From Prostheceraeus crozeri (Eukaryota > Platyhelminthes > Polycladida > Euryleptidae), in contig CAJQUW010005533.1 in assembly GCA_907163375.1 (NCBI GenBank), positions 25,001 to 89,000 of the forward strand: 64,000 bases of DNA, given 5' to 3'. Of this stretch, positions 1 to 10,290 are shown in pieces. The position numbers were made by a program, and so were the translations under genes. Every line of letters starts with the position of its first letter. Within the stretch, counting starts at the first letter, position 1. The notes beneath the pieces are model-generated. The model searched no databases, was not told the origin of the DNA, and worked only from the letters and a program-made list of their open reading frames with translations.

Positions 1-1035
1 TTACCATTGACTACATTACTTCGCGATGTTTCTCTAACGATTGGAGAGCAGCAGGTGGAAGGTGGTCAAAGCGATTATCCCTATAAATCATATTTCAATC
101 ATGTATCACAGTTTCATCCAGCAGCACAAAAAAGTCATATGGAAGCCATGGGATGGTATAGAGATGAAGCAGGAAAAATTTGATGTTGAAATAAACAGTG
201 GCTTTGTAAAGCGATCTGCTATGATTAAAGATAGTAGAGTATGTCAGCTATATGGTCCGCTGAATTTAGACTTCTTTAGACAGTCAAAGTTTTTACTGTG
301 TAATACCAGCATGCGACTTAAAGCTGACATTGAATAAGCCTGAATTTGCGCTGAATGCATTTGCTAAAGTTGACAATTTTAGAATTCATGTGGAAGATAT
401 TGCACTTTACATTCGTCGAGTAGTACCGAATCCAAGTGTCATTAGAGGGCATGCTGAAGGCCTTAACCGCCAAAATGCCATTTACCCCGTTCAGCATACA
501 AAGCTTCTCACCTTTACAATTCCGAAAGATCAAAAGAGTTTCATGAAAGATGGCCTCTTTCCATCGGAAGCACCGAAGCTCCTCATGGTGGCATTGGTTG
601 AAAATGATGCATTTAATGGTAATATAAAGAAGAATCCTTTCAATTTTAAACACAATCAGTTAAGTGAAATTGCTTTACGTGTAAATGGTGTGAGTCATCC
701 TGGTCCACCCTACAAACCAGATTTGCTTCAGATCAATTTATGCGCAGTTATGTTGATTTTATGGATGTTTTTGGCTTTTACAATACGGATGACACCAACG
801 GACTGACTATGAAAGAGTTTAAGAGTGGATATACTATTTATGCATTTGATTTGACTGCTGACAGCGATATTAGTGCACCCTATCGTCAAGCGAACGTGCC
901 TCATAATATTCGTTTGGATTTGACGTTCAAAAGAACACACTACCTGAGACGATCAATGTATTAATTTATGCAGTCTTCGATTCAAATATTGAAATTACAA
1001 AGTATCGTGACGTGATTCTTCAGTATAATCGTTAA
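1..1035 (+). pseudogene. Polinton major capsid protein relic (F54H12.2-like)
   Basis: Translated segments match the C-terminal two thirds of the capsid family annotated in animals as 'F54H12.2-like': a stretch around NPFNFKHNQLSEIAL near 630-680, the GYTIYAFDLTAD segment near 830-865, then NVPHNIRLDLTF and the family's usual tail ending in a 'D.N.EI.K.RDVI..YN' pattern before 1035. The family forms the double-jelly-roll major capsid of Polintons (established knowledge). The N-terminal part is before the window. The copy is broken, with about three breaks. It is followed directly by the protease relic, the usual late-gene arrangement. Confidence 0.75.
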
Positions 1036-1480
1036 TGAGTTGGTTGACTGCTGACGATATTAAGACTAAAGTGCAGCGTAATGCAGACGAAGCGACGTTG
1101 AAATCTTTCGATAATGTCTATTCACTCGATACCTTACCACCTGCAGTAAATCACTATCCTCATCTTTATTGTGCTAAACACTCATTCGCAGAATTTAGGC
1201 GGTGAGCATTGGAAAGCGATCTTTATTGGAGAAGACCGACGTGGTGAACTATTTGACTCTCTTGCTCAACCTCCAAATATACCAACACAGCAGTGGTTGA
1301 GAAAACATACGCGTCAATATCAGCGAAATGAACGCATAAACACAACATCCACTTTCATCAACGTGTGGTGCTTTTGTACTGTACTTCATCTTAAAACGTT
1401 TACATGTATCTCGATTTGTATCTGTTATTCAAAACTTTTCATGTAATCCATCCTCTAATGAAAAAATGATTTGTAAGTTC
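1035..1480 (+). pseudogene. Adenain-type cysteine protease relic of the Polinton
   Basis: Starts with an ATG directly after the capsid relic (MSWLTADDI). It contains the segment GGEHWKAIFI followed by GELFDSLAQPP, matching the catalytic His and the 'W....FDS.G..P' region of adenovirus-type maturation proteases. Further on, a CGAFVLYFIL-type segment matches the active-site Cys block. In Polintons this enzyme cleaves capsid precursors (family knowledge). The copy is broken, with one or two breaks. A polyadenylation-type AATAAA lies near 1494, before the convergent TBP-like gene. Confidence 0.75.
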
Positions 1481-1525
1481 TATCATGATTTGAAATAAAA
1501 ACATCATGTTGGAAAAATTGTTTTT

Positions 1526-2071
1526 TTATTTTACAATCCGCTGGGTACGTACATACTCAATGAGATAGTCTAGGATCACATTTGCTTGTACATGAGATTT
1601 TAGTCCAGTAATGATCACTTTACTATTATGAAAGATTGCCACATGCACAGGTAACCAACAACTAATGAGAGCTGCAGGAAAAAGTTCGGGTTCATAACAC
1701 AAATTGTAACTGCTGGTACGAATCTTCAAAAATGATAGACTGTCACTCAATTGAGTAGAGATCACCATATTATCCACAGTCAGATTCGACATCACACACC
1801 TCTCCCTCTTCCATATCCGACGTAGTAGTCTTTGTAGCTCTAAGCGCATTGACTGCGCCGATGAATGAGAAAGGGCGCCGAGAATCTGTACAGTCCCATT
1901 TGGGAAGAGTTGAAGATTCCGTGAATTGTTCATCTTCACCACTAACATTTGAGGACGGCCCTGGTAATACTTGCTGTTTGGAAGCTGTTGGTGTAATGTT
2001 GTGAGATCGATTTTGGTGTAGAGTCTGAAGCGACGGAGAATGTTGACGATGGTGTAGCGATGGCGCTTCAT
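1526..2071 (-). CDS. TATA-binding-protein-like protein carried by the Polinton
   Basis: An open frame of 181 residues from the ATG at 2071 (MKRHRYTIVNI), the usual size of the bare TBP core. A longer upstream start at 2215 exists, but its extra residues look non-coding. The protein divides into two related halves like the TBP saddle. The first half has TIVNILRRF, then TKIDLTTL and LQLFPNGTVQILG, matching the repeat I strand 'ALIF.SGKMV.TGAKS'. The second half has LTVDNMVIST, then YEPELFP, which is exactly the TBP repeat II hallmark, and VAIFHNSKVIITGLKS, matching 'LLIFVSGKVVLTGAK'. Outside the hallmarks it is very divergent from cellular TBP. In cells TBP nucleates promoter complexes; a role in transcribing the element's own genes is inference. 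It overlaps the neighbouring PC4-like frame over 1770-2071. Confidence 0.75.
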   Translation of the reverse strand: MKRHRYTIVNILRRFRLYTKIDLTTLHQQLPNSKYYQGRPQMLVVKMNNSRNLQLFPNGTVQILGALSHSSAQSMRLELQRLLRRIWKRERCVMSNLTVDNMVISTQLSDSLSFLKIRTSSYNLCYEPELFPAALISCWLPVHVAIFHNSKVIITGLKSHVQANVILDYLIEYVRTQRIVK

Positions 2072-2447
2072 GATGAAAGAATGAGTAAATTGAGCGATGT
2101 ACCTTCCTTTTATACTTTTCCCAACTACCTTGATGAAATGTGAAGTTAGTATGAAGTTGGGAATGATAGAGTTGAATTCGCCGATTGTTGACGCGCAGCC
2201 AGATGCGATTTCCAATACGTGAATGTCTTTTCATATAGAAGTATTTCAAGTCCTTCATGATATGATGTAGAGATTGAAAATGACGATAAGATAAAGCAAA
2301 CTCTCTTCTCACATTTCCAGTTGAATCTTTGAAATAGACGTTTCGATCATGATCCGTTTCAATACGTTGTAGGGAATCTAATTTCCAACTCATGATGTGT
2401 GGTAGTAATGTCTGATTAAGATCTGCATAGTAGGGCGATGAACTCAC
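1770..2447 (-). CDS. PC4-like tandem-domain protein, copy 1 (Polinton)
   Basis: An open frame of 225 residues. The likely domain start is MSWKLDSLQ (Met near 2393). Residues about 19-70 read WKLDSLQRIE, then RNVYFKD and FALSYRHFQSL; residues about 75-125 read IGNRIWLRVNNRRIQLYHS, then WEKYKRKVHRSI. Each half has the order 'basic beta strands, then a W/F-containing helix' seen in the PC4/p15 ssDNA-binding coactivator fold. The assignment is from pattern only and is tentative. The C-terminal 100 residues are low complexity and Ser/Thr/Glu rich, and lie over the TBP-like gene in another frame; I cannot tell whether that tail is used. The downstream copy at 2416-2784 is a clear paralogue. Confidence 0.55.
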   Translation of the reverse strand: MSSSPYYADLNQTLLPHIMSWKLDSLQRIETDHDRNVYFKDSTGNVRREFALSYRHFQSLHHIMKDLKYFYMKRHSRIGNRIWLRVNNRRIQLYHSQLHTNFTFHQGSWEKYKRKVHRSIYSFFHHEAPSLHHRQHSPSLQTLHQNRSHNITPTASKQQVLPGPSSNVSGEDEQFTESSTLPKWDCTDSRRPFSFIGAVNALRATKTTTSDMEEGEVCDVESDCG

Positions 2448-2784
2448 GACGAATAAATGTCATGATGGAGCGGTGTATATATCTTCTATACTTCTCCCAA
2501 TTGTATTTGCGAAATGAGAAACAGTTTGCGGAATGAGAATGGTAGATTTGAATTTCATTTCTGTAATGTTGAAGCCAAACTTGATCACCCAAGGAGATGA
2601 ATCTTAATGTTTCAAAATATTCCAAATCCCTCATGATATCATTGAGGTTGACAAATTGTCGCCATGTTAATGTAATTCCTCTTGATGTATGACCATGAGA
2701 ATTTTTGAAATGTACGTTTCCATCACGATCAACTCTGATATATTGTAGAGAGTCCAAAATCCAAGTCTTCATGATGTTATGCAA
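2416..2784 (-). CDS. PC4-like tandem-domain protein, copy 2 (Polinton)
   Basis: An open frame of 122 residues, MHNIMKTWILDSLQ onward. It aligns along its whole length with the frame at 1770-2447 (shared WxLDSLQ, D.DGNVHFK, ITLTWRQF, SLGDQVWL, IQIYHS, NWEKYRRYIHRSI), so the two arose by duplication. Each half again resembles a PC4/p15 domain: two to three strands, then a helix with the 'LTxxQWxxLxxx' style signature (ITLTWRQFVNLNDIM; FSFRKYNWEKYRRYI). PC4 domains bind single-stranded DNA and stimulate TBP-dependent transcription; here the function is inferred. Its start overlaps copy 1 by 32 bases and is 23 bases from the divergent structural gene at 2808, suggesting a shared bidirectional promoter region. 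Confidence 0.55.
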   Translation of the reverse strand: MHNIMKTWILDSLQYIRVDRDGNVHFKNSHGHTSRGITLTWRQFVNLNDIMRDLEYFETLRFISLGDQVWLQHYRNEIQIYHSHSANCFSFRKYNWEKYRRYIHRSIMTFIRREFIALLCRS

Positions 2785-2807
2785 AGTTGCAGATCAGCAA
2801 TATAAAA

Positions 2808-4169
2808 ATGTCGTTTTATCATATTTTGCTTAGCAATGCGGCTACAAAGAGATTTACTAGTAATCGAGCCGCACTCTTTTCTACTCCCATTGGTCATGCA
2901 CAACAGCTAAATGGAAATTGGGAAGTGGGTGTCACTCAACTTGTTTATAGCAACTGTGTCTATACTTTTGATCATGAGGTGATGACTATTAATATGAGAC
3001 GTACAGCTGCTTATCAATGTGAAAAGGGCTGCCGAGTATACATTCCACAGTGGCCAAAGAAAGATCTCTTATCATGTAAAAAGTTTATATATGATTTCTT
3101 GAATAAAGCGTGTAAACATATTGCCCAATTTACTCCGCACAATGATGATTATACGTATGTACATCATGTAGTTGAGAAAGATTGGATTGTTGGTTTAAGT
3201 CCAAGTTTAAGAAATGATTTAGGCTACCTCGCTAGCGCCTTAACAAGCTATGATAATTTTAACGTTAATTACCACATAAGGGGTCATAAACAGTTAATAT
3301 ATCGAGAGGAAGCTTATTATGTAGATCTTATTCCAAGAAATGAGAAGACGTTGGTGAAGAAGATTGTGATTAAGCCAAGAAAGACAAACATGACTCCTGA
3401 AACATTATTGAAGAAATTTAATTATCTCCTTCGAGTTGATGGTAAACAAGTGGCAACATTGACTTATATTAAATCATCTAATCATATTGCAATAAGCAAA
3501 TTGAATGATGATGATCTAGTATTAGTTTGTTCAAAAGATTTTCATCAGTTCTTACGACATCGTTCTGCAGCTGTTCATGGAAAATCTGATATGCAACATT
3601 TACCATGTGAAAGGTCAAATCAATTTGATACAGAATGGTCCGTATCTTTATACAGAAAGTGTGTAGAGCCTTTAGGTGGTATCTTACATGAAACAAGAGT
3701 GTTGATGCCTCGCATTATTACTTCGGTTAAATTGGTTGTGGATTATTTAAATGAAGTGATTAATGACCAACATATTTCATTTTCTGAAAAAGAAGGTACT
3801 TTGTCTCTCACTATAAGTGGAAAAGGTATTGAACTAATTATGGATAAAACTCTAATGGACATTTTGGGTTTTGATCAAAATATCTTTAAAAGTGGTACTG
3901 TAACCAAAGCTAGCGCAGACATGTCGCTATCGCGTCGTATTAACTATTTTCAGATATATTCCAATATTGGTGAAGATGTACGTGTGGGAGATGCTGAAGC
4001 TCCATTGCTAGCAATGATACCATATCAGCCAAAAAGCTGCAGTATTTTATCTGAGCATACTTTCAAGAAAGTGCATTATACAAAGCTGAAATCAAACTAC
4101 ATCCCACAAGTTGATATTGCCATTTATGACGATGCTGGTGCGTTGATTCCTTTCATAAAGATGCTGTGA
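2808..4169 (+). CDS. Polinton structural-type protein, copy 1 (function unknown)
   Basis: An open frame of about 453 residues from MSFYHILLSNA (an upstream in-frame Met at 2787 is possible). The N-terminal block has the pattern 'SNA..k.f..N....F..pi.....LnGnWEVGVTQLVYSN', which recurs in many animal Polinton proteins of unknown function and reappears in the next gene. No enzyme motif is visible, and the length and repeated family suggest a virion or virion-assembly component (inference). It lies divergently to the PC4-like genes and ends 44 bases before its paralogue. Confidence 0.6.
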   Translation: MSFYHILLSNAATKRFTSNRAALFSTPIGHAQQLNGNWEVGVTQLVYSNCVYTFDHEVMTINMRRTAAYQCEKGCRVYIPQWPKKDLLSCKKFIYDFLNKACKHIAQFTPHNDDYTYVHHVVEKDWIVGLSPSLRNDLGYLASALTSYDNFNVNYHIRGHKQLIYREEAYYVDLIPRNEKTLVKKIVIKPRKTNMTPETLLKKFNYLLRVDGKQVATLTYIKSSNHIAISKLNDDDLVLVCSKDFHQFLRHRSAAVHGKSDMQHLPCERSNQFDTEWSVSLYRKCVEPLGGILHETRVLMPRIITSVKLVVDYLNEVINDQHISFSEKEGTLSLTISGKGIELIMDKTLMDILGFDQNIFKSGTVTKASADMSLSRRINYFQIYSNIGEDVRVGDAEAPLLAMIPYQPKSCSILSEHTFKKVHYTKLKSNYIPQVDIAIYDDAGALIPFIKML

Positions 4170-4213
4170 CAAGTATCACACTCCATTTCCGAATGAAGAG
4201 TTAATGCAAAAGT

Positions 4214-5754
4214 ATGCTAATATATTTTGCCAATGTGAATAATATGGAAAGTGAAAATAAGGACTCGTTTCTAATCTACTTGCCCAGTAATGCTTCTATG
4301 AATAAATTTCCCAAAAATAAACCATCAGACTATCGAGTAGAATTAAATCGCCCACTGCATTTAGAAGGTGAATGGGAGGTTGGCGTTTCTAGTATTTGCT
4401 ATGATAGCAATATTCAGAATGTGAATGATTTGGAAGAAATGATATTGACTCCTCGCACCCATGATGGAATAACGATGAATAATGCCCATACAATTTAACA
4501 TCAGATGGAAAGTGGAACTATGAATGGATTCAGATAAAATCAGATTCTTATGAACCATTTGGGAATGAGAAAATTATTAAGGCATTCAACAGTGGTAATA
4601 CTTCCATCATGAAGAATAAAAATCAGAAAGCTTATGAGTTTACTATCTATCATTGGAGTGGGAGACAGTTCCTCCGCTTTCATTCTTTTACTAAAGGTCT
4701 TACGCTGAGGTTGGATAATGAATTCTATCCACATCTTGGTTTTGGTCATGGACTACATCTAACATCAATTGCTACTGCAAATGTTAAAAAAGTTTATTCA
4801 AATCGAATCAACAAATTTCATTATAGATTTAAAATATTTGATGAAGATGTTGTAGAATGCGAAGAACGCATCATTTTGAAAAAGCGTGGTGTTCAACCTT
4901 TATCACTTATTGAGTTAGTAAAACGATGGAATGAGACTGTGGGTAAGAAGTATGGAGAGAAAATTATGGCGAACAAAAATAAGTTGGTTATTCAGAAATA
5001 TAATGACAAACTTACAGTTTATTTCTCTCCAACCTCGCGTCATTTTGTAAGACATTATACACCTATTATTGGAAGCGGTGTGGTGTATGCTTCTCATGAA
5101 TATCACACTAAAGCTGATTCAGTTAATGATGAATGGTGGGTGGACATCTATGGCGATCGCATCAAGAAAATTTACCAGTCTTATGAAGAATCTAAAGTTG
5201 CTATCAATATAATGCCGCGTCTATATCATACAGTTGAAAGCTTCATTCATGTAGTAAATCCTTATATACAACAGAAGTTGAAGCATGTGATGAAAAGTAA
5301 ATATGATGTAAAGACACACCACATTTCGTTTTCAATTGAAAATCAACGCGTTGTTCTGAAACTGGGTGATGACATTCAATGTCAATTGAGTAAAAATTTG
5401 AAAAAACTCTGTGGTTTTTCAATGCTACAAACAGTGTTTGCTGCTGCGCATACGATTGGTATAGAAACACCAATGACACTTGATAAACATGAACAGCACC
5501 TTTACATTCAAAGTGATTTGATTCTACCTATTTCTGTTGGTGAGAAAAAAGAATACATTTTACGTGATTTCATTCATGATAAAGACGCTTCATATGGAAT
5601 AGTCGAGAAGATGTTTGAATCTATTTTCTATCATCCCGTCGTCAAACAAACTATACCCTCTATTGCTATTAAAATTACCAATGGTTTACAAGAGTGCATC
5701 CATGTGAAAGATACTAAATCCCTCATAACGTTAGTGTTTCGGAAAACAAAGTGA
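4214..5754 (+). pseudogene. Polinton structural-type protein, copy 2 (broken)
   Basis: Paralogue of the gene at 2808-4169. It opens with SFLIYLPSNASMNKFPKNKP and LHLEGEWEVGVSSICYDSN, matching the neighbour's LNGNWEVGVTQLVYSN block. The remainder keeps the same order of segments, including NDEWWVDIYG against the neighbour's DTEWSVSLY. This is a tandem duplication of a structural-type gene within the element. The copy is broken, with about one break. Function unknown. Confidence 0.6.
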
Positions 5755-5884
5755 AGTCTTTATACAACATTTATTGAAATATGTACATGAATGTGAAGCA
5801 ATGGACTTTATACAACATCCACTGAAAATATATACATGAGCGCACTTCAATAAACATTGCTATATACACAAAGTCTTTTTACTT

Positions 5885-6052
5885 CGTGAAGGGTGGAAAT
5901 ATACAGGGATAGGAAAAGTGTCTTTCAGTGGAAAAGTCATCACATGGGAATGTAGAGATGTGGACACATATTCACAAGGAAAAAACAATCTCATGCGATA
6001 CATAAAACAACAATGTTTATCTACAGAAATCAACATCAAAATACTAAGTTAA
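5885..6052 (+). other. Short coding-looking segment between structural gene and polymerase
   Basis: About 55 codons with protein-like composition (REGWKYTGIGKVSFSGKVI, then WECRDVDTYSQGKNN) end at a TAA only six bases from the 3' end of the polymerase on the other strand. No ATG precedes them in frame after the last stop, so either the piece is spliced, is a remnant, or starts unusually. I recognise no family. The preceding 130 bases contain AT-rich DNA with two near-repeated 'ttatacaac...tgaaaatatatacatgag' stretches. Confidence 0.3.
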
Positions 6053-6058
6053 GGATGA

Positions 6059-9000
6059 TTATGCTAAGACGTCTCCTGAATGTGGTAATGTGAGTTTAAT
6101 TCTTTTGGGTGGTGGTATGTTTGTGTCAGGATGTCCATGTGGAAGAGATATGTTATGTCCTATCCAACACCTCTTATCCTCCCATGCTGAAAGCGCCCGT
6201 TTCCTAAAAGTATGAGTTTTGATCTCATGCGACTTAGATTTTAAGATTGTCATATTGACAAACGTTATATTTTTATTTCTATAGGCTCCCTTGAAATTCT
6301 TATGTTTCATATTTTGCACAATGGATTTTGATATGCCTTTAGCGCGCTTAATGCTATCATCACTATCCTTTAATTTCATAGAATACATTTTAGGGCGGAG
6401 GAGAATCATTTCAGCTATCTCCTTCCCTGCTGTCTCATCCTTAAAACAACCAAGTTTGGCATTATTTTTGATGGAGTATAGTGGATGATCAGCAGGATAA
6501 TTTGATGTATCAAAATATCTTTCTAAAGATTTTCCTACTTCATTAAAATTTAAATCTTTTTGAGTGGTAATACCTAAGAAGAAACTATCTGTGTCACCAC
6601 CCAACAAACGAACCTCTTTTACGAGAGGACACGGTTTTAGTATTTTATAGAAGAGTTGATACATTTCAAGCTTGGAGTAATCTAGTACAGCTTGGCCAAT
6701 ATAGATGGGTTTGCGCAACTCAACATCAGATTTTATCATTTTAACACCTATAAGGTCCTCATCGATAATGTCTCTATCGATGAATAGAGGTGATGAGGTC
6801 AATTTGTGATACTTTTGATCATCATTAACTAGTTTGTAGTTTACGCGCTTTCTAACATCCTCCATCGTCTTACCAAATAGACTGTTGTTCTTATATTTAT
6901 AAAAATCTTTTTCAAAATTATTTTGGGCTAGTGCACGTTTCTGGCTGTTGCTATCAATATATGGTTTGAGGAAGGCTTTCTGTCTAAATTTAATAATGCG
7001 GTGAACTCTTTTTAAAATCATGCCCATTTCTAAATAAAATTTTAAGATGCTAAAGTGGACTAGATAGTTTTCTTTATCATATTGAGTGAGTAAAAGTTTG
7101 CGGCAAGGCTTATACTTGGGTTGACCGCATGATTCTAAATCTTTATGAAATTGTTTCATAAAGTCGGAAAACATATCTTTACTCACTTCACCTGATTCGG
7201 GTGCGAGTGGAAAATCTACGGTTTTATGTTTAATATTATTTGGATAGATTAGATCTATCTCAAAATAATATCCCCAAGCACTTTCATCTGGAATTGCTAG
7301 TATGTTAGAAGGGTTGGAGAAATGTTGAATTTCACTATCATCTAACCAACTAAACTCAGAGTGAGGTAGCGGTTTGGATAATGAACTACCATACAAATTA
7401 TTTTGGTCATGATACTTAAGATGGGTATGATGATTACCTACTGTTTCGGATTTTAACCTATGTTTATTTACAAATGTGAGACCACCGCGAATTCCTCGCT
7501 CAAATAAATTATACATCTCTGGATCTTGTAAGAGATGAATGGTCTCACCAGTCATTTTAAAAGCAGACTTAAATGACATGGCTGGTAGACTGACAAAGTG
7601 GACGGGATCTAACTTATCTTCTTCTAATGCCACTCGTCGAAACTCCTGAAATACATCAGCCAGCAAAAATACATTTAACTTAAGGTAGGCAATCATATAT
7701 TCACCAAATGTATGGCAGTCAAATTTTATCCATGCATCTTGTGCATGATCATAATCTTCGGTCTTACATTCTGCACCGCTCAAATCATTTTTAAATTTAT
7801 CTATGGGCGGAAGAGAAGTCTCGCCGAGTTTACTAATTGCATCAAAATATGCATATGGAAAGACTCCTTTCCGTGTGATGACTTCATCGGTTAGATTTGG
7901 ATATTGTTTCTTAAGATTTTGTGTTAGTGGAAGAGACTTTAGATTTTGTACGAGAGAGGCCAGTGATGCAGTCATAAATTGGTAGGAATCTAAAAATTTT
8001 ATATCAAAATAGACCGTCTTATTTTCTTTAGTTTTTATCAACAGGCACTTTTGCTGTCATGGCCATAAACTTCTCTCTCGTTTGTGCTATTACATCAAGC
8101 TTCCACTCTTTCATTTGACCTAAACCTCCTTTTATTATCATATGGCTGTCGTAGCCCTTGAAATTATGGAAAATGACGGGTAATGTACGCCGCTTCATCC
8201 TCAGCGAAAAATTACATTTTGAACATAGTGCGTTTCTAAATTTACCAGTGATGTGATCATGGTCGCGCACTTTCTTAATCTTATCATCGTCAAATGTTTT
8301 CCTACATTTGGGGCAAACGTTGCAACTATCAAATTTTGCTTGATCATCTGCTGTCATATGCAATGATCTGCGATCGAGTTCACCATCATGTTTTTGTTGA
8401 AATTTTACAGCCTGTTCGAGGAATTGTAGGAATTGGTAAATACAATCCTCACCTTGCCAGACGCGCATTTTATTTTGCCTACTCCTAAAGTGATCATGCC
8501 ATACTTCATAGCAGGAAATGGCTGCTGGTCGATGGATGTTATCATCGATATAACATTCGATGTCAGCATAGATGACACGAAGAGGACTTACTTCATCGCC
8601 AGTCTCTCTATATGAAAACTCCTTATCTTTGGGCATGCGTTCCATTTGCAGTTTACCTCGCTTACACCACTCATAATGAGTTTCAAATTTAGTTTTCCTC
8701 CTAAAGTGGCGAATACATCTGTCGCAGTAATATAACTCTCTACTAGAGTTTTCTAAGTGGTGGTATAAGCGAGAGATTTTGGGAATACCGCAGTAGTGCC
8801 ATTCATCACTATCATCCTGTTTTACTAATAACAGGTTTACTGTACGTTCATAACAACTCGAACGCGAGTTGTAGCGCACACCCTTCAATCCTTTTTCCCA
8901 AACATGGAGAACTATTTTAATGTTGTTCAATTTTTCAAATTTTTCTATATCTTTAATTTTCATATCGTCACTATCACAGTCATCGAAGTTTAATTCATTC

Positions 9001-9875
9001 TCCCACTGCCTATAGCTATATGTGCGATTTCGATTCGCATTGATGTCATTATAGTGGAGAATGGAGAGGACAGCATATTTAAAACATTGCGATTCGCAAT
9101 CGACATTGACGACTGCTGTTTTGTTTTTTAAATTTTTTGGAAGTTTAAAGGAGCCTCGACCACTATGATTTCCTAATAAACTGATTTTAAATAAGGCGGA
9201 CTCAATGCCGTCAAAAATGAGACCGCTATCGCGCTCGTTAAATTTATCAATATCTAATTTTAATCCTTGGATGTGAAAATTTATCTAAGACTCATAGTCT
9301 ACAACCTCGGTTGCAGGAGAGGAGGGTATGTGAAACTCCAACCTCTCTATTATTTGTCCAGTATGGTGGTCGATTTTTACATATTTTATTTTAAGATAGA
9401 TGAGCGCCTTCATCCTAAAATTGTCTAAATTGTTGAAGAGCGCTTCTATCAATGATGAATTTTGATGAAACCATTCCTCAAAGTTAGCAATGGTTTCTGA
9501 GGAGTCCATCTGGTAGTTCCTCACTAAATTATTTATGGACACTTCAGTGAGTCGGATAGAGGAGGTACCGTTGGTGTAGGTATCGTTCGTGTGTGTATGT
9601 TGAAGTCTGTGCGAAGATAGTTCAAAACGTGTCTCGAAAGACTGAGCGCACAAGTCGCAAGAAAAGGAGACGACGTTAACAGAATCATCCCCACCTTCGG
9701 AGATTGATGCCGGCTTAGGTCGACAAACACCTCGCTTGATGTGTCGGGTGAGATCCCTTTTCCTCGTGAAGATGTGCCCACAGTCAGCACATTCCCACTC
9801 GTTGCCATGTCGCGACAGTTCTGAGGTGGAACTCACATCACCTGAAAGAGAAATCATTCTATCATCTCTGTTCAA
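6059..9875 (-). pseudogene. Polinton family B DNA polymerase with zinc-finger N-terminus
   Basis: The region reads on the minus strand as a protein-primed-type family B DNA polymerase of the Polinton class. From the N-terminus: two C2H2-type zinc fingers (WECADCGHIFTRKRDLTRH; FSCDLCAQSFETRFELSSH), an exonuclease block with VIYADIEC and IFHNFKGYDSHMI, then polymerase motif A (DQNNLYGSSL), motif B (KYKNNSLFGKTMEDV) and motif C (LLGGDTDSFFL). The C-terminus has RKRALSAWEDKRCW, as in relatives. The catalytic Asp residues of motifs A and C are visible. The gene would copy the element's own DNA (family knowledge). It is broken, with about two breaks, and lies convergent with the structural genes. 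Confidence 0.9.
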
Positions 9876-10290
9876 GTCTCAGTGTATTGTTACAACCTAC
9901 CTTGACTCAATAACTCTAAACTTTCCTCGAGAAGGGAGGGCGTTGGTGATGAAGTTGATGCCTGAAATTGAGGAAAATGCTATTAGCCACACGTTTGAGG
10001 GAGTTGAGTGAAGAAATTTTCAACTTACCATTTCAATGAAATCAAGTTTAAGGTTGATACTTCAACAAGATAGAGACTTCACTCAAATTTGGAATTCACT
10101 TGTACGCCTCAAATATAGAATTCGCCAGAGAGCACTTCACTTATACGTCTCAAAGACAGATTGAAATGATACGAATGTCACTTTGCATATATACTTTCAT
10201 ATTCATCATTCATTGGCTGTTCATTCTGATTGGTTGCTTGTTGATACTTAAGAATTAGAAAACATTTCAAAGTCATTATTCACAGTCAAC
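9876..10290. promoter_or_regulatory. Intergenic region between divergent Polinton genes
   Basis: About 400 bases between the minus-strand polymerase and the plus-strand gene at 10291. It holds an imperfect tandem repeat built on 'cacttgtacgcctcaaa' and 'cacttatacgtctcaaag' near 10095-10160. Position and divergent flanking genes suggest a two-way promoter; no clear core promoter was identified. Confidence 0.3.

Noticed and set aside
318-653. Minus-strand frame of 111 codons over the capsid relic
   Set aside because: Lies opposite a region with clear capsid homology and has no protein-like family features; a shadow frame.
9736-10011. Plus-strand frame opposite the zinc-finger N-terminus of the polymerase
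   Set aside because: The complementary strand carries clear C2H2 fingers; this frame is a by-product.
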